DNA from: Actinomadura fibrosa | GTDB lineage: Bacteria > Actinomycetota > Actinomycetes > Streptosporangiales > Streptosporangiaceae | DNA: 64,000 nt | Reading direction: 5' to 3' | Assembly: GCF_900659615.1 (NCBI RefSeq) | Contig: NZ_CAACUY010000007.1 | Location: forward strand, 1-64,000 | Shown: positions 27,107 through 33,344 of the stretch, one piece after another | Layout: every line of letters starts with the position of its first letter | How positions within the stretch are numbered: position 1 is the first letter of the stretch | Translations under genes and position numbers: made by a program | Notes under the pieces: generated by a model | What the model saw: the letters and a program-made list of their open reading frames with translations, nothing else | Databases searched by the model: none | Told to the model about the DNA's origin: nothing

Positions 27107-27232
27107 ATGGCGCACACACCCGCTCTGACCCGCACCGAACGGCTCCTCCTGGCCGCAGCCGTCCTCCGCGGCACGCTCGCTGGAGCCGCCCACGCGATCA
27201 CCAGCTGGCTGCTCGACCACATCACCAACTAA
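27107..27232 (+). CDS. Tiny hydrophobic peptide beside the repeat ATPase (peptide A)
   Basis: A 41-residue frame starting MAHTPALTRTERLLLAAAVL and ending in R-G-T-L-A-G-A-A-H-A-I-T-S-W-L-L-D-H-I-T-N. A basic N-terminus precedes a helix rich in Ala/Gly with a W-L-L motif. It is divergent from the repeat ATPase, 165 bases away. A similar peptide (44731-44877) lies divergent from the second repeat ATPase with the same order of features: basic start, small-residue helix, T-G-W-L-L. Shared context and pattern are the evidence; no database family is known to me. It could be a membrane-active effector or a guarded peptide. Confidence 0.5.
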   Translation: MAHTPALTRTERLLLAAAVLRGTLAGAAHAITSWLLDHITN

Positions 27233-27240
27233 CCCCAAGC

Positions 27241-27277
27241 GGCGGGCCCGGCTCACCGCGCACCGGCCGGGCCCGCC
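27241..27277 (+). terminator. Strong GC hairpin after peptide A
   Basis: GGCGGGCCCGG at 27241-27251 pairs perfectly with CCGGGCCCGCC at 27267-27277 and starts 9 bases after the peptide stop. There is no T run, so it may act as an RNA 3'-end stabiliser or a weak terminator. Confidence 0.5.
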
Positions 27278-27309
27278 TCGGACCCACCACTCACCCCGGC
27301 GCGGGGGCA

Positions 27310-27505
27310 GTGCAGAGGGCTTCAGAGATTCGTGCAGACGACTTCGGAAAACGACAGCTGGGGCCTTCGCCGAAGTCAGTGACCTCGCCCGTGACCTCGT
27401 CGAGGAGGACGTCGACGACCTGGCCGGCGGGCTGCACCCGTTGGGGCGAACCGGGAGGCCCGCGCCTTGGCAGCCTGGCACGACCCCAAACCCGCCCTGC
27501 AGTTG
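27310..27505 (+). pseudogene. Internally deleted second copy of the resolvase
   Basis: The lead GTGCAGAG...GTGCAGACGACTTCG matches the lead at 20645. It is followed directly by a piece equal to EAFAEVSDLARDLVEEDVDD (compare EAFAESSDLTSDLDEDVGD in the first copy), then by ARALAAWHDPN, the end of the first copy. The catalytic and HTH parts are gone. The two copies are in the same orientation, 6.7 kb apart. Confidence 0.65.
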
Positions 27506-27555
27506 ACTTGCCCCGCCCCGGGTCTGCGGGATGACTGGCCAGTGGCGTTGCTGCG

Positions 27556-28059
27556 TCAGGACGGCGGCCGGTCCTGTTCCTGGCTTCTGGCTCGTCTATT
27601 GCGGAGCCGGTGGGCGGCTTGACGGCATTTGCCAGCGCAGAACGTTGGGGGGCGCCCCTTGGGAGCAGGCTGGAAGCGACGTCGGCAGAAGCCGCACCGG
27701 ATGATTCCGAGCTGTTCGTCTGGGGGAACGACAGTCCGCTTGCGGACGTCGATGACGTCGAAGTACCGGTCTTCGTAGTCCTCATCGTCACGGCCGTCAT
27801 CCACCATCATGATGGGCCAGTCCGTGAAATCGTCGTATGCCGTGAGAAGCAGATGCTCGGCGTGTCCGCGGCTGACTCCGAACAGCCGGGCGATCTCGGA
27901 CAGCGTCTTGGGTTCACCGTCAGCGAGACCGTATCGAGCCATGAGGACTTCCCTTTCGAGCTGAGGCATGCTCTCAAGGGCCTTCCATAGAAGGTGATCT
28001 TCATGGACGGCCAGGCGGGGCGTCGGGTCGCGGAACTCGCCGCGGCGGCGCCGGCTCAT
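27556..28059 (-). CDS. Sigma-70 region-4-like protein with zinc-knuckle end
   Basis: A 167-residue protein. Residues about 15-75 look like sigma region 4 (MPQLEREVLMARYGL, then TLSEIARLFGVSRGHAEHLL), a helix-turn-helix that would contact DNA. The acidic middle (DDGRDDEDYEDRYFDV) leads to a C-terminal zinc knuckle, CGFCRRRF...FCAGKCRQAAHRLR, seen in other actinobacterial regulatory proteins. There is no sigma region 2, so it is a DNA-binding regulator rather than a full sigma factor. ATG 28059 overlaps the stop of the upstream membrane gene (ATGA), so they form an operon. Confidence 0.65.
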   Translation of the reverse strand: MSRRRRGEFRDPTPRLAVHEDHLLWKALESMPQLEREVLMARYGLADGEPKTLSEIARLFGVSRGHAEHLLLTAYDDFTDWPIMMVDDGRDDEDYEDRYFDVIDVRKRTVVPPDEQLGIIRCGFCRRRFQPAPKGRPPTFCAGKCRQAAHRLRNRRARSQEQDRPPS

Positions 28060-28367
28060 TGTGTCCCCCCTTCGCTGCGAGGTGTCTGGTCGCCATCTTG
28101 CGGCGGCTGCACTGCCGACGCCGCAGGATCGGCAAGTTGGTTGGGCACCGGCCGAGGCAGCTCGTCCGATCGTGCTGTACGGGCAAGCCACGGCGCGAGG
28201 GCGTGGAGGACTTTGTGCAGGTCACGTGCGTCGGTCTTGTTTATCGCCGCCTTGGCGATCAGGTAGCGCATGGCTTCGGTGACCATGCGGATGATCAACC
28301 ATGCGCCGAGTCCAAGCACCGGCCACCAAGAAGGTAGTAGGGGCGACTCTGGGCTTTCGAGGGGCAT
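28056..28367 (-). CDS. Small membrane-anchored protein, function unknown
   Basis: A 103-residue protein starting MPLESPESPLLPSWWPVLGL, with one membrane helix (WWPVLGLGAWLIIRMV), then an amphipathic helix (AMRYLIAKAAINKTDARDLH) and a disordered Pro/Gln tail. ATG 28367 follows GGGAGAGAGAC. It overlaps the sigma-4-like gene downstream by ATGA, suggesting a membrane anchor acting with the DNA-binding partner, as anti-sigma pairs do; there is no direct proof. Two terminator-like hairpins stand upstream. Confidence 0.5.
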   Translation of the reverse strand: MPLESPESPLLPSWWPVLGLGAWLIIRMVTEAMRYLIAKAAINKTDARDLHKVLHALAPWLARTARSDELPRPVPNQLADPAASAVQPPQDGDQTPRSEGGTQ

Positions 28368-28389
28368 CGTGTCTCTCTCCCAGGGAACG

Positions 28390-28418
28390 AAAAACGGCCC
28401 CACCATCTGGTGGGACCG
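28390..28418 (-). terminator. Intrinsic terminator-like hairpin with T5 (proximal)
   Basis: On the minus strand CGGTCCCACC-AGAT-GGTGGGGCCG pairs 9 of 10 and is followed by TTTTT. It ends about 22 bases before the membrane gene start, inside its leader. Confidence 0.7.
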
Positions 28419-28447
28419 TCTGAGGTGGGGCGATCGAAACGACAAAC

Positions 28448-28484
28448 AAAAAAGCCCTCGACTCCCGCAAGGGAATCAAGGGCT
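28448..28484 (-). terminator. Intrinsic terminator-like hairpin with T6 (distal)
   Basis: On the minus strand AGCCCTTGATTCCC and GGGAGTCGAGGGCT pair 12 of 14 around TTGC and are followed by TTTTTT. It can end transcripts from the DUF6247/toxin pair upstream or act as an attenuator. The stretch 28485-28782 holds no gene I can support. Confidence 0.75.
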
Positions 28485-28782
28485 CCTGTCGTCGGGGCAC
28501 ACTACGGCCCGATCTGAGTGCGATCGTAGCATACTGCGACCCACGTTTAGCCTGGTCAGAGCCTCATGTCCACTGACGCGCTTTTCGTAACGCACTTCCC
28601 CAGGTCAATAGGCTGATCTGCCTCTTGGACGAGGCGCGACAAGGTCGTCTCCCTCACCGGACGGGGGTCCCTGCCTGTGAGCCCGATCCCCGTCCGACAG
28701 TCCCCAACGAACTCGTGACCGAGGGCACGACACTGAGCGTCGTGAAGAAGACGTTCATCTCGCCAAGGGCCTCGCCAGAAGA

Positions 28783-29034
28783 TCAGCCGATCCACACCAG
28801 GTCGTAGACGCGGACGAGGCCTGCGTCTTCATCAACGATGAAGGTGACGAATCCGGCCTCGCCGAGTTCGGCCATCCGCTCGTGTGGGTCTTTGCCGGTC
28901 GGGAGGCTGATCACCCGGTCGAAGGGGTCTTCGCAGACCCGCACCATTAGGCGGACGAGCAGATCGAGGGCTTCGGGGGGAAGCCCCTGCATCCGGCGTA
29001 GGACTCCGCCGTCTAGCCAGGGCCGGTAGCTCAC
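28783..29034 (-). CDS. RelE-like toxin candidate paired with DUF6247
   Basis: An 83-residue protein: M-S-Y-R-P-W-L-D-G-G-V-L-R-R-M-Q-G-L-P, then LLVRLMVRVCEDPFDRV, and an end in F-V-T-F-I-V-D-E-D-A-G-L-V-R-V-Y-D-L-V-W. Two N-terminal helices and closing strands of the form 'hxFxVDxxxxLVxVxDLxWIG' fit the RelE/ParE superfamily. It starts with GTG overlapping the stop of the DUF6247 gene (GTGA). Small DUF6247 genes frequently precede such toxins, so I read this as a type II toxin-antitoxin unit. Confidence 0.6.
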   Translation of the reverse strand: MSYRPWLDGGVLRRMQGLPPEALDLLVRLMVRVCEDPFDRVISLPTGKDPHERMAELGEAGFVTFIVDEDAGLVRVYDLVWIG

Positions 29035-29318
29035 GCGGTGCGAAAGCGCTTGACCGCGTCGTCCAGGAGCATCCCCTCACCGGTGCCGGCGCGGGCGCGT
29101 TCGCGCGCATGGTAGTGACCGGGCCGGTTGGTGGCGATTGCCATGAGGCTCCACAGCCGCAGCGTTCGGCGCAGGTTCTTCCACCCGGCCGGGTCGCGGG
29201 CATCCGCGAGGGCCGCCCGGTAGGCGTCGAGGAAGGCTCCGCGCTCACGCTCCGGAAGATCGTTCAGGATCCGCTCCGGGTCGAGCGGGTCGTCTTCCTC
29301 GATCGGTTGTGCAGTCAC
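29031..29318 (-). CDS. DUF6247 family protein, probable antitoxin partner
   Basis: A 95-residue protein: D-P-L-D-P-E-R-I-L-N-D-L-P-E-R-E-R-G-A-F, then YRAALADARDPAGWKNLRRT and LRLWSLMAIATNRPG. This is the DUF6247 pattern ('PxRILxxLPERERxxFLxxYRxA'). I chose the GTG at 29318; the longer frame to 29399 has no better start. The stop overlaps the toxin-like gene by GTGA. A role as antitoxin or toxin-associated regulator follows from context only. Confidence 0.7.
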   Translation of the reverse strand: MTAQPIEEDDPLDPERILNDLPERERGAFLDAYRAALADARDPAGWKNLRRTLRLWSLMAIATNRPGHYHARERARAGTGEGMLLDDAVKRFRTA

Positions 29319-29421
29319 CCTGCCATCGTAGGCCCGTCTACCGGAGACGCCACCCGCCGCAAACGAGAGCGGGGGAGGGAACTGGACGGCGCGGGTCACA
29401 ACGGCCGGTGATCGGCTCCGG

Positions 29422-29703
29422 TCATGCGGTGCTGCGTGACCGAGAGGCGGGCGAAATGGCGTGTTGATCGGAGTCGCCGGGTGGCGGTGGGGTGGTGGCG
29501 CGGATGGCGTGGATCACCTGGACCAGGCGTTCTGATCGGCCGGGGTCGTTGAGCACCCAGCACAGCGCGGCCAGCGGCACGCCGAGCATCGCGGCCAGCC
29601 CGGCCGCGGCAGGGCCGCCCGCCATCGCCATGGCCGACGCCAGCACCGACATCATGCTCACCGCTGCGGCCAGTTTCGCCGCGGCCTTGGCGGGCGGCCT
29701 CAT
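29422..29703 (-). CDS. Small membrane protein, third gene of the PadR operon
   Basis: A 93-residue protein beginning MRPPAKAAAKLAAAVSMMSV, with two hydrophobic stretches (VSMMSVLASAMAMAGGPAAAG, LAAMLGVPLAALCWVLN) and a polar end (GRSERLVQVIHAIRATTPPP). ATG 29703 overlaps the stop of the Asp-Arg-Leu repeat protein (ATGA), so it belongs to the padR operon. I do not recognise a family. Confidence 0.5.
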   Translation of the reverse strand: MRPPAKAAAKLAAAVSMMSVLASAMAMAGGPAAAGLAAMLGVPLAALCWVLNDPGRSERLVQVIHAIRATTPPPPGDSDQHAISPASRSRSTA

Positions 29704-30437
29704 GACAGCGCCCGCCGGGCACGAGGGCGGGTGAGTTCGCGGCGCAGCAGCGGAGCGCGGACGAGCAGCCGGACGGCATGGCGGACCTGGCGCCAGCGGC
29801 CAGCGTCGGCCGCGGCCAGCTCCCACAGCTCGCTGCGGAACTCCTCGGCGTACCGGGGCCGGTCGGCGGACGGCAGCATCCGCACCGCCCACCCCGCCGC
29901 CCGCACCGCCGTGCTCGCCAGCAGCGCGCCCGCCCGTTTCCCCGATCGGCCGACAGCTGCGTTCGTGACCGACGGCAGAGCCTCCTGCACTTCCGCCAGC
30001 CGCTCACGCGCTTGCGCCACCGCCCTAGTCAACTTACCAAGGCAGACGTGGACGAGGTCGAGGTCGAGGTCGAGGCTGAGGGCGCGGTCAAGGTCGCGGA
30101 CGAGGACGCGAAAGCGGACGCGGGCGAGGGAGCGGACGAGAGCGCGAGAAAGGCCGCGGTTGAGCTTGAAGGCGCGGTCGAGGTCGCGGTGAAGAGCGTG
30201 GTCGAGGTCGAGGGCGCGGACGAAATCGCGGACGAGATCGCTGACGAGGTCGAGGTCGAGGTCGAAGTCGACGACGTGGGAGCGGACGAGATCGCGGTCA
30301 AGGTCGCGGGCGCGGGCGAGGATGCGGTCAAGATCGCGGTCGAGGTTGCGGACGCGGACGAGGATGCGGTCAAGATACGTGAGGAGGTGATCGGACTGAG
30401 TCAGTGCGGCGGCGGGGTCGGGGGGCGGGGTGGTCAT
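29700..30437 (-). CDS. Asp/Arg/Leu-repeat protein of the PadR operon
   Basis: A 245-residue protein with a striking low-complexity N-terminal half (about 15-135) made of D-L-D-R-D-L-D-R, F-D-L-D-L-D-L-V and R-x-L-V-R-x-L-x-R units, likely a long charged helix or coil. The C-terminal part (RMLPSADRPRYAEEFRSELW, then R-H-A-V-R-L-L-V-R-A-P-L-L-R-R-E-L) is a helical module common in actinobacterial PadR-linked membrane proteins. At DNA level the repeat half contains GAGGTC hexamers read on the plus strand. The start overlaps the PadR stop (ATGA). The role is unknown; the C-terminal module suggests membrane association. Confidence 0.6.
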   Translation of the reverse strand: MTTPPPDPAAALTQSDHLLTYLDRILVRVRNLDRDLDRILARARDLDRDLVRSHVVDFDLDLDLVSDLVRDFVRALDLDHALHRDLDRAFKLNRGLSRALVRSLARVRFRVLVRDLDRALSLDLDLDLVHVCLGKLTRAVAQARERLAEVQEALPSVTNAAVGRSGKRAGALLASTAVRAAGWAVRMLPSADRPRYAEEFRSELWELAAADAGRWRQVRHAVRLLVRAPLLRRELTRPRARRALS

Positions 30438-30787
30438 GCGGTGCCGCCCGCCGGGCGGGGTCGGAGTACTGGCAGGTCGGTGACCTGGGTGCGGGCTTGG
30501 GCCAGGGCGATTCGGGCGCGCTCGGCGCCGTCGTTGGTCAGGTGGTAGTAGCGGCGGCGGGGCCGGCCCTGCTGGGCGGGGTCGACCTCCTCCCAGCGCG
30601 ACTCCAGCCAGCCCAGTCCCTCCAGCCGGGCGAGGATGGGGTGCACCGTGCCCGAGGGCAGTCCCGCCTGCTGGCCGATCTGCAACCCGTAGAACTCGTG
30701 CGTCGGCTCCGCCAGCAGCGCCCGCAGCACCAGCTGCGTCGGCAACGTCATCCGGGGCCCGGAGGCCTCCCGCTTGCGCCTAACCAT
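30434..30787 (-). CDS. PadR-family transcriptional regulator
   Basis: A 117-residue winged-helix protein: M-T-L-P-T-Q-L-V-L-R-A-L-L, YGLQIGQQAGLPSGTVHPIL, LEGLGWLESRWEE and the basic wing RPRRRYYHLTNDGAERA. All core features of PadR are present. It is the first gene of a three-gene unit with ATGA overlaps. A perfect 10-3-10 inverted repeat sits 8 bases upstream of the ATG and overlaps the likely -10 box, which points to autorepression. No ribosome site precedes the ATG, and the spacing from TAGAGT suggests a leaderless message. Confidence 0.88.
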   Translation of the reverse strand: MVRRKREASGPRMTLPTQLVLRALLAEPTHEFYGLQIGQQAGLPSGTVHPILARLEGLGWLESRWEEVDPAQQGRPRRRYYHLTNDGAERARIALAQARTQVTDLPVLRPRPAGGTA

Positions 30788-30794
30788 GCAATAA

Positions 30795-30817
30795 CTCTAC
30801 CTAGCCCCTAGGTAGAG
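30795..30817. promoter_or_regulatory. Perfect inverted repeat: probable PadR operator overlapping the promoter
   Basis: CTCTACCTAG-CCC-CTAGGTAGAG is a perfect 10-base inverted repeat. On the minus strand its inner end forms TAGAGT, a plausible -10 box whose last base is 6 bases before the padR ATG. A repressor bound here would block RNA polymerase. Confidence 0.7.
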
Positions 30818-30826
30818 AACAAGTGG

Positions 30827-31783
30827 TCATGGTTCCCTGGGCGCATGTTGGGCCGCCCACGCCGCCAGGGCGGCCTTGGCCTCGGTCTGGTTCGGCGGGT
30901 CGAGGTACCTCAGCACCAGGACGCGGCGGGCGCCCTGGTCCAGCAGGGCTTGGGCGCGGTGCTGGCCGTTGACGTAGCCGCGACCATCGCGCTCCACGAT
31001 GATCGGGTCCATCACCAGCGCTCCGATCGCTTCGCGCTGCCATGCGGGTAGCGCTTGGATCTTGGCGGCGAGCGTGATCACTCGGCCGGCGAGCTCGTCG
31101 GCGGGGACGTCCTCGGCTTCGGCCTGGCGCACGAGGGCGGCGGCGTGGCGGGTGGCGGCCGCCCAGTCTCCGCCGTGATACCAGCAGCAGCTCCGCGCAG
31201 TGCGGTCCGGGCGGACCTGGCGGAGCAGGCGGCGGCTCCAGCTGATTCCTTGCGGCATGCAGGCGTTCTGGCGGAATGGGTGCGGACGTGGCAGGCGCGC
31301 CGCCCAGATCAGCCGGAACTGCTCCACCGGCTCCGGTTCGGTCGGCCGTGGCGCGTAGCCCTCGCCGCGGCTGCGGTCGACCGGGGCGCCGACCAGGCGG
31401 GCGAGTGCCGCGTCGGTGATGCGCGACCATGCCGGTTCGGTCCCGGTGTAGGGGGTGGCGTCCTTGAAGGTCACCAGGTTGAAGGAGTCGAAGCGGCCGC
31501 TGGGCAGGATCTGCCGCTGGATCCAGATAGGTGGGCGCTGCTCGTCGGGGCAGGTCTGACGCCAGGCGGCGGTGAAGTACTTCTCCGCCGCGTTCGTCAG
31601 GGACGGGCCTTCGCCGGTGGCCTGGATGGCGACCATCACCGGCAGCGCGTCCGGGGCGGTGAAGACCTGCAGGCGGAACGTGGCGGGGAGCGCGAAGCCG
31701 GTCGCCACGCTGAACATGTGGTCGTCGACGACCCGCTCGCGTGCTGCCGCATGGTCGCGTAGCAGCGCCTCTACCGGATGCAC
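30827..31783 (-). CDS. Unrecognised protein with a ParB-like C-terminal motif
   Basis: A 318-residue protein starting at GTG 31783 after GGCAGGAG. The N-terminal part (F-S-V-A-T-G-F-A-L-P-A-T-F-R-L-Q-V-F) has alternating strands and R-F-D-S-F-N-L-V-T-F-K-D. The C-terminal part has IIVERDGRGYVNGQHRAQAL then R-R-V-L-V-L-R-Y-L, resembling the ParB/sulfiredoxin nuclease core ('hxDGHHRxxAx...VPV'). I do not know a family for the whole. It lies downstream of the winged-helix gene 31900-33252 on the same strand, 117 bases apart, and may belong to the same unit as the VWA gene. Confidence 0.45.
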   Translation of the reverse strand: MHPVEALLRDHAAARERVVDDHMFSVATGFALPATFRLQVFTAPDALPVMVAIQATGEGPSLTNAAEKYFTAAWRQTCPDEQRPPIWIQRQILPSGRFDSFNLVTFKDATPYTGTEPAWSRITDAALARLVGAPVDRSRGEGYAPRPTEPEPVEQFRLIWAARLPRPHPFRQNACMPQGISWSRRLLRQVRPDRTARSCCWYHGGDWAAATRHAAALVRQAEAEDVPADELAGRVITLAAKIQALPAWQREAIGALVMDPIIVERDGRGYVNGQHRAQALLDQGARRVLVLRYLDPPNQTEAKAALAAWAAQHAPREP

Positions 31784-31899
31784 GGGGCAGCTCCTGCCTT
31801 CCCGAAACGGGGGGATGACCCGGGCCGGACACCACCAGAGTGTCTCAGACAGCCGCCCCGGCGCCTCCTGCCCAGCGTCGCGTTGTGCCCTTGTGGTGG

Positions 31900-33252
31900 C
31901 TAGGACTGTTCGGTGGCGGGGGCTCGGCGAAGCAGGAGCCGCAGGAGGTGCCCGTCGGCCAGGAGGGTGGTGAGGGTGTCGGCGTAGTCGGTGAGGAGAG
32001 CCGCGGTGGTGAGCAGGTCGGGGTCGCCGGTGGTGCGGCGCCGGGGCGGGGTGGCGGCCTGGTGGGCGGTGCGGAGTTTGGCGTCCAGATCGGGCAGACC
32101 GGTAGCCGGTGATGGCGGTGGGGCCCACGGCCAGTCGGCGTCGGCGGGCGGCTGGGTGCGCAGGGCCCGGTCCGGGTCGTGGCCGGTGACGGCGGCGTCG
32201 AGGACGGCGGCGGCGGTGTGGGCGTAGTGCAGGCAGGCGTCGCGGTAGGGGGTGTGGGCGTCGGCGGTGTGGTCGGCCAGGACGGCGGCGTAGCCGGTGA
32301 GGGCGTCGCGGATCGCGCCGTTGTAGCGGGCGGTTGCGCGGTCGATCGCGGCCTGGGTGTGCCTGGCGGCCCGGTGGAGGCGCTCCAGGCTGGAGGCCAG
32401 GTCGGCGGGGGCGGTGCCGGCAGGTGGCAGGTGGGGGAGTTCGATCGGGGGCGGCGGTGCGGCGGCGGGTGAGGAGAGCGCGTCGGCCGCTGCGGGGAGG
32501 GCGGTGATCAGGTCGCGGAGCTGCTGGCACTGGTGGCGCAGGCGGGCGAGGGTTTCGTCGACGTGCGGTGGCCACGCCACGGTGGCGGCATCGGGGTGGG
32601 GGGCGTTGACGTCGGGGTAGGCGCGGGCGTAGGTGTGCCAGTTGCGGCGGTAGTGGTCGGCTCCGGCGTCGGTGAGCAGCATGGCGCGCCGGAGGCGGTA
32701 CTGGTCGAGGCGGTAGGGGGTGTCGGCGACGCGGACGAGGGGGTTGGGGTCTGCGTGCAGGAGCCGGTCCCAGGCGCCAGAGTCGCTGGCGGGGTAGGCG
32801 TCGGGGTGGGCTTGCCAGACCGAGACGAGCATCTCCCACAGACCTTCGCTGAGCAGGTCTTTGGTGCCGGTGTGGGCGGGGTCGACGCCGCCGGCGCGGG
32901 CGACCTTGCGGCCCGCGGTGGTGAGCTTGATGTCCCGGCCTTGGGTGCCGCAGGGGCGCACCTCGATGAGACCGTGGTCGTCCAGGGCGGTGAACGCGGC
33001 GAGGGCCGCGGCGTGGTTCAGGCCGTGCGCACGGAGCTGGGCGGCGAGGCTGTCGGCGGGCGGGGTGCGGACGGGCCGGTAGGGACGCCAGCGCCAGACC
33101 GACGCCTTCTCGGTGCGGCCCCCGGTGGTCCAGGCCCCGCGCTGTTCGGCCTCGGCGGCCTGGTCGGCCCGGTAGATCACCGTCAGGCAGGTGGCGTGCT
33201 GTGCGGGGAGGGCCTGCCAGGTGGCGAGGGCCTGCTGCTGGGCCTTCGTCAT
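31900..33252 (-). CDS. Large helical protein with winged-helix-like N-terminus, function unknown
   Basis: A 450-residue protein. The first 110 residues (LATWQALPAQHATCLTVIYR, then A-A-L-A-A-F-T-A-L-D-D-H-G-L-I-E-V-R and D-I-K-L-T-T-A-G-R-K-V) read like a winged helix that ends in a 'LTxAGR' wing. The middle (Y-R-L-R-R-A-M-L-L-T-D-A-G-A-D-H-Y) repeats this style, and the last 200 residues are Ala-rich helices with two long amphipathic stretches. The start ATG follows an AGGAG-like site. Its neighbours are the VWA gene (92 bases upstream) and the ParB-like gene. I cannot name the family. Confidence 0.5.
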   Translation of the reverse strand: MTKAQQQALATWQALPAQHATCLTVIYRADQAAEAEQRGAWTTGGRTEKASVWRWRPYRPVRTPPADSLAAQLRAHGLNHAAALAAFTALDDHGLIEVRPCGTQGRDIKLTTAGRKVARAGGVDPAHTGTKDLLSEGLWEMLVSVWQAHPDAYPASDSGAWDRLLHADPNPLVRVADTPYRLDQYRLRRAMLLTDAGADHYRRNWHTYARAYPDVNAPHPDAATVAWPPHVDETLARLRHQCQQLRDLITALPAAADALSSPAAAPPPPIELPHLPPAGTAPADLASSLERLHRAARHTQAAIDRATARYNGAIRDALTGYAAVLADHTADAHTPYRDACLHYAHTAAAVLDAAVTGHDPDRALRTQPPADADWPWAPPPSPATGLPDLDAKLRTAHQAATPPRRRTTGDPDLLTTAALLTDYADTLTTLLADGHLLRLLLRRAPATEQS

Positions 33253-33344
33253 GGGCGTTCACTCCTGGAGGTGCGGCGGTGTAGACGGCCGGGAACAGCG
33301 GCTGAGGGTCAGCGGAACTCGGAGGCGGAACTCAGAGGCGGAAC

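Noticed and set aside
30827..33262. An 811-codon minus-strand frame
   Set aside because: Only its last 319 codons are protein-like; the rest is an off-frame shadow of the gene at 31900-33252.
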